This document shows positions 1 through 7,614 of a stretch of 64,000 nt of DNA, piece after piece (within the stretch, counting starts at the first letter, position 1; the number at the start of each line of letters is the position of its first letter). The notes beneath the pieces were generated by a model. It searched no databases, was not told the DNA's origin, and worked only from the letters and a program-made list of their open reading frames with translations. The position numbers and the translations under genes were made by a program. Source of the DNA: Catenulispora pinistramenti (lineage in GTDB: Bacteria; Actinomycetota; Actinomycetes; Streptomycetales; Catenulisporaceae); assembly GCF_018274385.1 (NCBI RefSeq), contig NZ_JAAFYZ010000029.1, forward strand, positions 1-64,000. Reading direction: 5' to 3'.

Positions 1-11
1 CGGCTGGTTTT

Positions 12-188
12 CGGTTCGTTCCCCTCGGTCGCGTCGGCAGGGCTTCGCCTACAGTGCCGGTGGCCGGGGGTCAAGTTCGCGCTGCACAAAACCGCAGCTC
101 ACACACCCAACCGCAGCGCGCGGACTTGACCCCCGGACACCGGTGCTGTACCCCCCGGGCTGACGACGCGACCGAGGGGAACGGACCG
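12..188. repeat. Long imperfect palindrome
   Basis: Two arms face each other around a loop at about 83-117. The outer arms 12-36 and 164-188 match at 24 of 25 positions as reverse complements, and the inner arms 60-82 and 118-140 also match closely around the shared core GGGGGTCAAGT. The part between inner and outer arms is only partly complementary. It lies outside any gene I can support. It could fold into a long hairpin in RNA or extrude as a cruciform. It may be one copy of a dispersed intergenic element, but no second copy occurs in this window. Confidence 0.8.
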
Positions 189-190
189 CA

Positions 191-695
191 CCACCCCACA
201 AACCGCAGCCGCTGAGACTCACCCGGCCACCCGAGGGAACCGCGCTAGTTTCCCTGAGGTTGTCGAGGCCCGCCGGAGGCCCGGCTCTTCATCACAGTTT
301 TTGATCTTGATCTGACTTGCTGGAGTTGAAGAGGCCTGAGGTGCGGCGGGGTCGTGAACGCGAAAACCGGCAGCTGATCGACACACCCGCCGCCTCGAAC
401 CCCGAACCGGCTCAACTATGACCGAAGGCCGTAAAAAGCTTTGAAAACCACAGACCAACCGCAACCCGGTTCGCAAATTTCATCCCCCTGCAAACTCCAC
501 CCCCGCCCACTTCCACTTCCAGTTCCAGTTCCAGAATCCCGCAGCACCAGCCGGGAACCGATCCCGTTCGGCGACCGACACGTCGCGAACCACCGGGCAA
601 CGGTTGCCTGATGCGGTACCAGCGAAGCTTGTCACCACCCTGAATCAGTAGTCTGCGGCAGCCAGTAGCTGGCGGCCAGCAGCCGCAGTCATCAA
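191..695. other. Gene-poor intergenic stretch
   Basis: No open frame here has family resemblance or a convincing ribosome site. Visible items are a short run of TTCCAG-type hexamers at about 506-532 and, at 643-658, a near copy of the 3' end of the following MarR gene (694-709, 14 of 16 identical). Confidence 0.5.
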
Positions 696-709
696 TCAGT
701 TGTCTGCGA
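643..709 (-). repeat. Duplicated 3' end of the MarR gene, including stop codon
   Basis: Positions 694-709 carry the last codons and TGA stop of the MarR regulator gene. Positions 643-658 repeat them with two mismatches. The offset is 51 bp, or 17 codons, so the second copy is in the same reading frame and again ends in a TGA stop (Ala-Asp-Asn-stop versus Ala-Asp-Tyr-stop). Confidence 0.7.
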
Positions 710-1169
710 TCCGCTCCATCAGCCCCGCAGCCAGCCGCAACACCTGCCGCTCCGTCTCGCTCAGCCCGGCGAGCGCCCCGGCCAGCCAGTCGTCGCGTTC
801 GGCCACATCGTGCCTGAGGGCCGCGCTCCCGGCCTCGGTGAGGCTGATGATCGACTGCCTGCGGTCCTCCGCGCCGGAGGAGCGGATCACCAGCCCGTCG
901 CGTTCCAGCTCGGCGAAGACCCGGGTCAGCGACTGGGGCTGCTGCCGGTCGGCCGCCGCCACCTCGCCGGGGGTGGAAGGTCCGTGCCGGTACAGGTGGC
1001 TCAGTACGTTGATCTTGTTCGTGCTCATCGCGCCGGCCGAGCGCGCGGTGCGCAGGCGTCGGGCCAGGCGGGTGGCGCCCTGGCGGATGGTTTCGGCGGC
1101 GGCGAGCAGCTCCGGCGTGGGTGGGGTGTCGGCTGGGGCCTCGGTGGCGGGCATCGACTGTGTTGGCAC
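696..1169 (-). CDS. MarR family transcriptional regulator
   Basis: A 157-residue protein with the winged-helix layout of the MarR family. The recognition region around residues 60-95 contains PGEVAAADRQQPQSLTR, followed by the beta-wing ELERDGLVIRSSGAEDRRQS. MarR proteins bind palindromic DNA as dimers and release it when a small aromatic or phenolic ligand binds. It is divergent from a FUSC-type exporter gene 85 bp away, the usual arrangement of a ligand-sensing repressor with its efflux target. Two mirror-image 13-bp sites lie in the shared intergenic region, which fits autoregulation plus control of the exporter. The ligand is unknown. Confidence 0.9.
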   Translation of the reverse strand: MPTQSMPATEAPADTPPTPELLAAAETIRQGATRLARRLRTARSAGAMSTNKINVLSHLYRHGPSTPGEVAAADRQQPQSLTRVFAELERDGLVIRSSGAEDRRQSIISLTEAGSAALRHDVAERDDWLAGALAGLSETERQVLRLAAGLMERIADN

Positions 1170-1179
1170 ATCGGTACGC

Positions 1180-1192
1180 TATCACTTACTAT
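1180..1192. promoter_or_regulatory. Putative MarR operator, copy 1
   Basis: TATCACTTACTAT lies 11 bp upstream of the MarR start codon. It is the exact reverse complement of the sequence at 1248-1260. Two perfect 13-bp copies in opposite orientation, each next to one of the divergent genes, is what an operator pair would look like. Assignment to this MarR protein is inferred from position. Confidence 0.6.
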
Positions 1193-1247
1193 TTTTACTG
1201 CGCTAGGGTCGCCGATCTTAGGCCTTGCCTGCCTTTCGAATCAGAGG

Positions 1248-1260
1248 ATAGTAAGTGATA
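1248..1260. promoter_or_regulatory. Putative MarR operator, copy 2, over the exporter start
   Basis: ATAGTAAGTGATA is the exact reverse complement of 1180-1192. It overlaps the end of the ribosome-binding site (AGAGGA, 1243-1248) and the GTG start of the FUSC gene at 1255. A protein bound here would block transcription through the start region. Confidence 0.6.
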
Positions 1261-2832
1261 ACCACCAATCCGCTGCGATTTCGACGGGGTGCGCTGCGGA
1301 TGGGCACGCTCCGCCTTGGCGCACTGCGCGCCGCGACGGTCGCCACGGCATCGGCGCTGGCCGCCCTGGCCTCGGCGATCTGGCTCGAACACCATGCCCA
1401 CCTGGGGATGGACGTCGTCGTGACCGCTGTGGCGTTGAGCGTGACGCTGGCGCGGGTACAGCGCGGCACCGGTCATCTGGACCGGCTGATCGGCGTCGTG
1501 GTCATCGCCGCCTCGGCCGCTGTCGCCTCCGAAGTGGGCTCGCTGCTGGTGCGGCACCCGATCCTCGGGGACGCGGCGTTCGTGACCGCTATGTCCGGTG
1601 CCATCTGGATCCGGCGGTTCGGCGCCCGCGCCACGATTGCCGGCACGTTTCTGGTCCTACCGTTCGTGGCGCTCCTGGTCACCCACACCGAAGGCGCCCG
1701 CCCCTACGCCGCCGACCATGACGCGTGGAGCGCCCTCATCGCCGTGGTCGCAGCGTCCTGGGTCTGGCTCGGCCAGCTACTCGCCGCGGCGGTGCGGTTC
1801 GATCGGCCGCGTCCCCGCCCCGCGGCGCGCCCTGCTCCGGCCGGGGGCACCAAGCGGCGGATCCCCGCCAGTACCCGCATGGCGTTGCAGATGGCCGCCG
1901 CGCTGGCCGCGGCGTTCGCCGCCGGCCACCTGGTCTTCCACGCGCACTGGCCATGGGCTGTGCTCACCGCGTTCATCGTCTGCAGCGGCGCGCGGGGGCG
2001 TGGCGACGTCCTGCACAAGAGCGTCGAGCGTGCCTGCGGTGCGGCTGTCGGGACCGTCGTCGCGACGTGGATCGCCGGGTCGTTCCCCGCGCACGACAGG
2101 TGGTCGATCGTCCTCATCTTCACTGTGCTCGCCATAGCCGGCTGGCTTCGCGAGATCAGCTACGCGCTGTGGGCCGGATCGGTGACCGCCGTCTTGTCAC
2201 TGCTGTACGGCTACTACGGCCAGAGCGCCCCGTCACTGCTGCTGACGCGTCTCGAAGCGATCCTGGTCGGCGCCACCTTGGGCGCGGCCGCGTCCTGGCT
2301 CATCCTGCCAGTCCGCACCGGGGACGTCTTCAAACGGCGCGTGGCCGACGCACTGGCCGCACTGGCCGACTTCCTCGGCACCCCGATCGGCGACCGGGCC
2401 GAAGCCCGACAGCGCGGCGCGCGCTTCCTCCAGACCGCTGAGCTCCTGGAACAGATCGCCAAGCCGATCCGCACGCATCGCATGCTGCTCCGGCACGCCC
2501 GCAGTGCCCGCAGTGCCAGCCGCCCCCGACGAACCACCGGCCTCGTCTCGCATCCCGCCGCGCACCCCGCAGACGCCATCGACGCCGTCCGCGCCTGCAT
2601 CGCTCCCGTGGAGCTGCTGGCGAAGGCCTTCGCCGACACTCCGCCGGAGCCGACACCAGCCTGGGCGGGGCTGCAAGGCGCGGTCGCCGCGAACGTCGGC
2701 ACGGTCCGTCTCCGCCTGGGCGGACGCACCGGCCCCGCCTACCGGCGGCTACCGCACCTGGCGAGCACCACCGCCGGATCGGCGCTGCTGGATGTGGACG
2801 CCGCGCTGGCTGTCCTGGACCGGACGGTTTAG
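1255..2832 (+). CDS. FUSC family membrane transporter (aromatic/fusaric-acid-type efflux)
   Basis: A 525-residue membrane protein with two hydrophobic blocks, at about residues 20-135 and 210-335. The second contains the FUSC-type stretch WPWAVLTAFIVCSGARGRGD followed by further membrane segments. A hydrophilic C-terminal part follows. FUSC proteins export aromatic acids or toxic amphipathic compounds and are often under MarR or LysR control, which fits the divergent MarR gene. GTG at 1255 is chosen because AGAGGA sits 6 bp upstream. The start is overlapped by a putative operator. The substrate cannot be read from sequence. Confidence 0.85.
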   Translation: MITTNPLRFRRGALRMGTLRLGALRAATVATASALAALASAIWLEHHAHLGMDVVVTAVALSVTLARVQRGTGHLDRLIGVVVIAASAAVASEVGSLLVRHPILGDAAFVTAMSGAIWIRRFGARATIAGTFLVLPFVALLVTHTEGARPYAADHDAWSALIAVVAASWVWLGQLLAAAVRFDRPRPRPAARPAPAGGTKRRIPASTRMALQMAAALAAAFAAGHLVFHAHWPWAVLTAFIVCSGARGRGDVLHKSVERACGAAVGTVVATWIAGSFPAHDRWSIVLIFTVLAIAGWLREISYALWAGSVTAVLSLLYGYYGQSAPSLLLTRLEAILVGATLGAAASWLILPVRTGDVFKRRVADALAALADFLGTPIGDRAEARQRGARFLQTAELLEQIAKPIRTHRMLLRHARSARSASRPRRTTGLVSHPAAHPADAIDAVRACIAPVELLAKAFADTPPEPTPAWAGLQGAVAANVGTVRLRLGGRTGPAYRRLPHLASTTAGSALLDVDAALAVLDRTV

Positions 2833-2874
2833 TGCTGGTGGGTTCCGGGTTCCGGCCGGACGGCGTGAACTGAT

Positions 2875-2902
2875 ACGGCCGCGCAGTTCCCTGCGCGGCC
2901 GT
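2875..2902. terminator. Hairpin terminator between convergent genes
   Basis: A perfect 12-bp stem (ACGGCCGCGCAG with its complement) encloses the loop TTCC. It is 42 bp past the FUSC stop and upstream of the convergent gene end at 2959. There is no clear T-run, as is common in GC-rich actinomycetes. Confidence 0.8.
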
Positions 2903-2930
2903 TCCCCTACGTTCCCTTAACAAGCGTCAA

Positions 2931-2972
2931 CCAGCGGGGCTTGACTAGCGGGCGTCAACTAGCGGGCGTCAA
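2931..2972 (-). repeat. 14-bp tandem repeat containing a stop codon
   Basis: CTAGCGGGCGTCAA occurs perfectly twice (2945-2958, 2959-2972), with a degenerate third unit before it. The second unit holds the last codons and TAG stop of the gene ending at 2959, so the first unit repeats the stop-codon region just past the end of the gene. Confidence 0.85.
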
Positions 2973-3828
2973 CGAAGCTGCCGCGTCGACGGCGGACGGC
3001 GTATCCGATGCCGAACAGACCGGCGAGACCGGCGGCGCCGATGGCCATCTCAGCGTTCTCATTGTGCGTGCCGCTCGCGGGCTTCGCCGGACCGGTGCTG
3101 AATCCGCCGAGCATGTGCTGGTTCGCGTACTCGGTGCCGGGAACCTTGTCGGCGTAGCGGCTGTTGACCAGGCGCTGGTAGCCCAGGAGCGAGATACCGG
3201 CCGAGCCCACCGAGTGGACCGCGTCGTTGTTGAGCGGGGTCACGTGCTCCTTGAGCAGTCCGTACCAGGCGTGGATCTGCGGCTCGTAGAACGCGATCGC
3301 GCCGTTGCCCAGCTTGGCGGCGGCTGCCGTCATGTCGGTCTCGGTGCTGCCCGAGGCGATGTTGAACTCGGTCCAGGCGTTCTGGTGGGCCGCGCTGCGG
3401 GCGGTCCAGACCGAAGCGCGTTGGCCGGAGGCCGAGACCGCCGCGGTGGCCATGAACTCCTGCTTGGCGACCGTGGCGGTGCCGTACGGGGCCGTCACGA
3501 AAGCCGGGTTGAGGTAGTACACCGGCACCGTGGCGCCGACCAGGTGCGGTGCCTCGGCCGCGACGGCCGCGGCCGCCGGTGCGGCGGCGTGCACCGCCAG
3601 CGGGGCGCCGGCCGGGCCCAGCTGGGCGAAGAAGCCGCCGAGGCGCTGGAGCACCACCGGGGACGCCGCCGCGTGGCTGGCGGCGGAGACGTCGGTGCTG
3701 GACGCGCCGGGGACGGCCGGGACCGCGGTGGCCGCCGAGCTCAGCGGCGCGACGGCGACCACGAGCGCTCCGGCCACGGCCGAGGCGCCGATCAGGGTGC
3801 GCAGGGCGGACACTTTGTGGGTACGCAC
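2959..3828 (-). CDS. Secreted protein with C-terminal membrane anchor, function unknown
   Basis: I do not recognise this 289-residue family. It has a Sec-type signal peptide (about residues 1-33, with a hydrophobic core and a cut near SSA-A), an Ala/Pro-rich linker, a globular middle, and near the C terminus the hydrophobic segment AIGAAGLAGLFGIGYAV followed by RRRR. That tail resembles surface-protein anchors, but there is no LPXTG motif before it. GTG start at 3828 is preceded by a ribosome site lying within the end of the upstream peptidase gene only 7 bp away, so the two are probably co-translated. It may be a substrate, partner or inhibitor of that peptidase. Its 3' end is tandemly duplicated. 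Confidence 0.75.
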   Translation of the reverse strand: MRTHKVSALRTLIGASAVAGALVVAVAPLSSAATAVPAVPGASSTDVSAASHAAASPVVLQRLGGFFAQLGPAGAPLAVHAAAPAAAAVAAEAPHLVGATVPVYYLNPAFVTAPYGTATVAKQEFMATAAVSASGQRASVWTARSAAHQNAWTEFNIASGSTETDMTAAAAKLGNGAIAFYEPQIHAWYGLLKEHVTPLNNDAVHSVGSAGISLLGYQRLVNSRYADKVPGTEYANQHMLGGFSTGPAKPASGTHNENAEMAIGAAGLAGLFGIGYAVRRRRGSFVDAR

Positions 3829-3835
3829 GGTCGTC

Positions 3836-4408
3836 TCACGCTCCGATCTGGGAAAGGGTGTCGTCCCAGGTGAACTGGTCGTTGCTGACGTAGCTGTTGT
3901 AGTCCATCTGGTTCATGCGCTGGTCGTCCGGCCACGGGTCGCCGAAGCTGATGGTCTGGCTGCCGGAGTCGTAGCCGTAGATCACCTCGGAGTGGCCGCC
4001 GCCGGCGGTCCAGGAGATGCCGGTCTGCAGCGGGTGGCCGGCGTCGATGTCGGAGACGATCTGATCGAAGCCGACCGCGCCGCTCTCCACCCCGGGCGAT
4101 ATCCCCAGGGCCTGGTAGGCGGTCTGGTCCCAGGCGAGCTCGCCGGCCTGGTTCGGGCACTGTTGCGACGTGTCCTGGCCGATGGCCAGGTCGCAGAACG
4201 AGTTCTGGTCGGTGCCGTGGCCCAGGAAGGTGGCGATGGTGTCGCCGGAGGCGGCCCAGCACCACTCGTCCTGCTGCTGGACCTGCATGTCGATGCCCAG
4301 CTCGGCGGCCGACGCCGTCGTGGCGAACACGAAGGCCAGTACCGCGGTACAGGCCGCGACGAAGGCGCCGCGCCGGGCAGGCGCGCGCAGCGGAGTTCTT
4401 GCTCCCAT
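3836..4408 (-). CDS. Secreted papain-like cysteine peptidase
   Basis: A 190-residue protein. After an N-terminal signal peptide (positive residues, then a hydrophobic stretch ending near TASA-AE) comes a compact papain-fold domain. DEWCWAASG carries the catalytic Cys, GGHSEVIYGY the catalytic His, and ISFGDPWP the Asp. This pattern matches the C39-like/AvrRpt2-type (C70) papain-like peptidases. ATG at 4408 has AAGGAG upstream. The next gene starts 7 bp after the stop, so the pair forms a two-gene export cassette. The substrate is unknown, and mature extracellular action is inferred from the signal peptide. Confidence 0.85.
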   Translation of the reverse strand: MGARTPLRAPARRGAFVAACTAVLAFVFATTASAAELGIDMQVQQQDEWCWAASGDTIATFLGHGTDQNSFCDLAIGQDTSQQCPNQAGELAWDQTAYQALGISPGVESGAVGFDQIVSDIDAGHPLQTGISWTAGGGHSEVIYGYDSGSQTISFGDPWPDDQRMNQMDYNSYVSNDQFTWDDTLSQIGA

Positions 4409-4807
4409 TCCAGTCTCCTTGCAGTGGCGGTGGGTGTGCTGATGGGGAAGCGGAGCGGCTGACGGCGCCGCCGGTTGAAAGCGCCGACCGGTCCGGGCTT
4501 CGGCCGACGTGAGCCGACGTGGGCCGAGGTGGCAAGTCGCCCGGACCGAGCAGCGCTTTCGACCGCAAAGATAGGCACCGGCAAGCGCCTCGAACAGCAC
4601 CCTGCGACGCCTTCGTCCACGTACCGGGAACGCCTGTGAACGCCCCGCCCGCCGCCGCGGCCGCCGGCTTCGGTCCCGACGTGCCGCGACGCACGATTAA
4701 TCAAGGCGCGTGCATGGAAGGACCATGGATAGCCGGTAAATTCACACCGGCCTGCAGGCATCCACTCGCCCGTGCCAGCCGCCGAACGGCCGCGAATCGG
4801 AGTTCTG
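4409..4807. other. Divergent promoter region
   Basis: This 399-bp gap separates the peptidase gene (minus strand) from the HTH-protein gene (plus strand). I see ribosome sites at each edge but no convincing paired -10/-35 boxes, terminator or small gene. Confidence 0.4.
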
Positions 4808-5755
4808 ATGGCACACCCGGACAAGATCGGTGCCGCGGACACCGCGGTGGCGGCGGCCATCCACACCGGGCCGTTCGACGTCGCGCTGCGCACGGCGATA
4901 GCCGCCCGCGGCCTGAGCCTGGAACGGCTCCGGAACCGGCTGGCCGACCACGGCCTGAACGTCGGCGTGACCACCCTGAGCTACTGGCAGCGCGGCGTCC
5001 GGCGGCCCGAGCGCCCCGAATCGCTGCGCGTGGTGGCCGCGCTGGAGGGAATCCTGGGCCTGCCGCCGCACTCGCTGACGGTCCTGCTCGGGCCGCCCAA
5101 GCCGCGCGGCTTCGCCCTGCGCACCGGCCAGTGGCCCAATCCGTTCGCCGACATCGTCCGGGTCCCCGGCGACCTCGGCCGCCAACTCGCCGACCTGGAC
5201 AGCCCGGCCGCCGGCAAACTGGACATCGTCGCGGAGTACAACACGGTCACCGTGGGGGCCCGGCGCGAACTGGCCGAGGTGGACGTCATCTGGGTGCTCC
5301 GCGCGCACTACGACGGCGTGGACCGAGCCCTGATGATCTACAACGGCGACCCGGGAACCGACGCCGACGCCATCGAGATCGTCGTCGGCGACGGCTGCCG
5401 GATCGGCCGCGTCCGGCGCCACACCCAGACCCGCTCCGTCGTCGCCGAGCTGCTCTTCGACCGGTCCCTGCGAGCCGGGGAGACCCAGGTCCTCACCTAC
5501 GCGATCCGTCCCCACAGCGACATCGAATGCTGTCAGCACTTCAACGGCTACCGCTTCCCCGGCGGGATGTTCGTGCTCTACATCCGCTTCCACCCGGACG
5601 CCCTCCCGGTACGCTGCCAGCGATTCACCGCCCGCCACACCCAGGGACCGACGGACGAGAGCGCCGAACTCACCGTGGACAGCCATCGCGCCATCCACAT
5701 GGTGGTGCCCGACATCCGGCCGGGGATCATCGGCGCGCGCTGGGAGTGGGATTGA
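4808..5755 (+). CDS. HTH-domain protein with uncharacterised C-terminal domain
   Basis: A 315-residue protein. Residues about 15-90 look like an XRE-type helix-turn-helix (LRTAIAARGLSLERLRNRL, then YWQRGVRRPERPESLRVVAA), where a regulator chooses DNA through a Cro-like fold. The remaining roughly 200 residues are rich in beta-type patterns (ECCQHFNGYRFPGGMFVLY, HRAIHMVVPDIRPGIIGARW) and match no domain I can name. ATG at 4808 follows CGGAG; an upstream GTG at 4772 is an alternative. It could be a ligand-responsive transcription factor. No operon partner is visible. Confidence 0.65.
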   Translation: MAHPDKIGAADTAVAAAIHTGPFDVALRTAIAARGLSLERLRNRLADHGLNVGVTTLSYWQRGVRRPERPESLRVVAALEGILGLPPHSLTVLLGPPKPRGFALRTGQWPNPFADIVRVPGDLGRQLADLDSPAAGKLDIVAEYNTVTVGARRELAEVDVIWVLRAHYDGVDRALMIYNGDPGTDADAIEIVVGDGCRIGRVRRHTQTRSVVAELLFDRSLRAGETQVLTYAIRPHSDIECCQHFNGYRFPGGMFVLYIRFHPDALPVRCQRFTARHTQGPTDESAELTVDSHRAIHMVVPDIRPGIIGARWEWD

Positions 5756-5780
5756 GTCCTGGCACGGGGGAGCAGGATCC

Positions 5781-6668
5781 TTATCGAGGCGGCAGCGCGA
5801 AGTGCAGGTGTGCCAACCGCTGCGGATCGCCGATCACCGAGTACTCGATGATCCTGCCGTCCTTGATGTCGAACGTGAGCGCCAGCAGCAGCCGGCCGCG
5901 CGGTGCGACGACCAGTCCCATCCCTCCGTTGACGAGTACGACGTCTGCGAACCTGGCGTTGCGGGTGAGCAGCAGCGTCTCCTCCACGACCGCGTTCGCT
6001 CCCGTGACCTCCAACGGCACCCCGGGCGGCAGCCCGGCGGCGTCGGCGTGCCGGACGACGCCGGGGTCCAGGACGGCGAGCAGTCCGGCGAGGTCGCGGC
6101 CGCGTGCGGCGGCCAGGAACGATTCGACGACCTGCCGGTGCCAGGCGAGGTCGACGTGTCCGGCTGAGGAGGCCGAGGCGTCGGTGACGCGCAGTCGTGC
6201 GCGGCTGGCGAGCTTCTTGGCCGCGACCGGCGTCCGGTTCACGATGGCGGCGATCTCGTCGAACGGCACCGAGAACATGTCGTGCAGGACGAACGCGACC
6301 CGCTCGGCGGGACTGAGGCGGTCCAGGACGACGAGCATCGCCCGGCCGACCGACTCCACCAACAGCGTCTCCTGCTCCGGTTCGGCCGTGCGCTCGTCGG
6401 GGATCGCGGCGACGGTGTCGTCGTGGCCGCCGATCTCCCGGCGTGCCTTGCGGGAGCGGAGCATGTCCAGGCAGATGCGCCCGACGACGGTCGTGAGCCA
6501 GCCCGGAAGGTTCTCCAGCTGGTCCGCACCGGTGCGGTCGAGCCGGACCCAGGCCTCCTGGACGGCGTCCTCGGCGTCGCTGAGCGACCCGAGCATGCGG
6601 AAGGCGACGCCGCGCAGATGGCCCCGGTGGGCTTCGAACCGCTCGGCCAACTGGTCGCGGTCGTCCAT
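5781..6668 (-). CDS. ECF sigma factor with SnoaL-like C-terminal domain (SigJ/ECF41-56 type)
   Basis: A 295-residue protein. Sigma region 2 covers about residues 8-80 (FRMLGSLSDAEDAVQEAWVR, LPGWLTTVVGRICLDMLRSR), and region 4 about 110-165 (LSPAERVAFVLHDMFSVPF). The C-terminal 120 residues form a SnoaL/NTF2-like domain that in this class controls sigma activity in place of a separate anti-sigma factor. The WLPEP linker and DGGGK motif typical of ECF41 are not present (NGGMG occupies the latter position), so it fits an ECF56- or SigJ-like branch better. AAAGGTGA precedes ATG 6668. It is divergent from a WrbA-type flavoprotein, a plausible target because such sigma factors often control an adjacent oxidoreductase. 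Confidence 0.85.
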   Translation of the reverse strand: MDDRDQLAERFEAHRGHLRGVAFRMLGSLSDAEDAVQEAWVRLDRTGADQLENLPGWLTTVVGRICLDMLRSRKARREIGGHDDTVAAIPDERTAEPEQETLLVESVGRAMLVVLDRLSPAERVAFVLHDMFSVPFDEIAAIVNRTPVAAKKLASRARLRVTDASASSAGHVDLAWHRQVVESFLAAARGRDLAGLLAVLDPGVVRHADAAGLPPGVPLEVTGANAVVEETLLLTRNARFADVVLVNGGMGLVVAPRGRLLLALTFDIKDGRIIEYSVIGDPQRLAHLHFALPPR

Positions 6669-6761
6669 GAGGTCACCTTTCCGAGGGCCGATCCGTCATA
6701 CCCACGCCCGGCCCGAAAGCCCTCGGAGTCAGGCGTGGAAACCTCCATGAAAGAGCATGAC

Positions 6762-7463
6762 ATGCCCGAAACGACGCCGCCGAGCGTCCTCCTGAACGAG
6801 CCCATCCGCATAGCGGTGGCCTTCCACAGCGGCTACGGCCACACCGCCCGACAGGCGCAGGCCCTGGCCGACGGCGCCGGATCCGCCGCCGGGACGGCGG
6901 TGGACCTGGTGACCGTCGACGACCCCGACGACCCGGTGCTGTGGTCCACCCTGGACGCCGCCGACGCGATCGCCTTCGGCACGCCCACCTACATGGGCGG
7001 CTCCTCGGCGGTCTTCAAGGCCTTCGCCGAGCGCACCAGCCGGGTCCTCGCCGACGACCTGCGCTGGCGCGACAAGATCGCGGCTGGGTTCACCACCAGC
7101 GGCGGCAAGAGCGGGGACAAGTTCAACACCCTGGTCGACCTGGCGGTGCTGGCCGCCCAGCACGGCATGATCTGGGTCGGCCTGGACCTGCCCGCCGGCT
7201 GGACCACCAGCACCGGCTCCGAGCACGACCTGAACCGGCTGGGCAGCTGGCTCGGCGCGATGGCCCAGGCCAACGCCGACCAGGGCCCGGACGTCGCGCC
7301 CCCGGCCGCCGATCTGCGGACCGCGTTCCGGCTCGGGGAACGTGTCGCCGAGGTGACCCGGATCTATCGGCTGGGGGTCGGGGCACAGGGCACCGGGGCA
7401 CAGGGCATCGGGGCACAGGGCATCGGCGCGCAGCACGCCACCGGATTGTCAGCGGTGCGCTGA
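6762..7463 (+). CDS. WrbA-like flavodoxin/NAD(P)H:quinone oxidoreductase
   Basis: A 233-residue protein of the flavodoxin-like fold. The FMN phosphate loop is seen near residue 20 (FHSGYGHTARQ), the second FMN loop as AFGTPTYMGG, and the third as TTSGGKSGDKFNT. WrbA-type enzymes reduce quinones by two electrons and protect against redox cycling. ATG 6762 is chosen because GAAAGAG lies just upstream; ATG 6747 is in frame but has a poorer site. The C terminus carries four 15-bp repeats encoding GAQGT/GAQGI/GAQGI/GAQHA, a low-complexity tail the family does not normally have. It is divergent from the ECF sigma gene. Confidence 0.85.
   Translation: MPETTPPSVLLNEPIRIAVAFHSGYGHTARQAQALADGAGSAAGTAVDLVTVDDPDDPVLWSTLDAADAIAFGTPTYMGGSSAVFKAFAERTSRVLADDLRWRDKIAAGFTTSGGKSGDKFNTLVDLAVLAAQHGMIWVGLDLPAGWTTSTGSEHDLNRLGSWLGAMAQANADQGPDVAPPAADLRTAFRLGERVAEVTRIYRLGVGAQGTGAQGIGAQGIGAQHATGLSAVR
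7380..7439 (+). repeat. 15-bp in-frame tandem repeat at the WrbA C terminus
   Basis: There are four units of GGGGCACAGGGCATC type. Units 2 and 3 are identical, unit 1 differs by one base and unit 4 is diverged. The repeat preserves the reading frame and ends eight codons before the stop. Confidence 0.9.
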
Positions 7464-7465
7464 AA

Positions 7466-7516
7466 CGATCGCGGTGCGGCCGTGGCCGAGGCCGAGGCCG
7501 ACCGATCGCTTTTTTG
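7466..7516 (+). terminator. Probable terminator after the WrbA-like gene
   Basis: A GC-rich region with GATCG/CGATC ends and internal GGCC/GGCCGAGGCC pairing runs into CGCTTTTTT. The T6 run is rare in this window and supports an intrinsic terminator, although the stem has several alternative registers. Confidence 0.5.
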
Positions 7517-7614
7517 CTTCCGCAATGCGCGTGGTTCCACGGATACGAGAGCCCTGAGACGCCTCCTAACCTGATCCGGTAATCGGGAATTCGGGCTTTT
7601 AAGGGAGTGACATC

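Noticed and set aside
12-188. Insertion sequence end or MITE
   Set aside because: No transposase, target-site duplication or second copy is visible in the window.
219-476. Short open frame in the first intergenic stretch
   Set aside because: The translation is Arg/Pro/Ser-rich with no family resemblance and no Shine-Dalgarno sequence.
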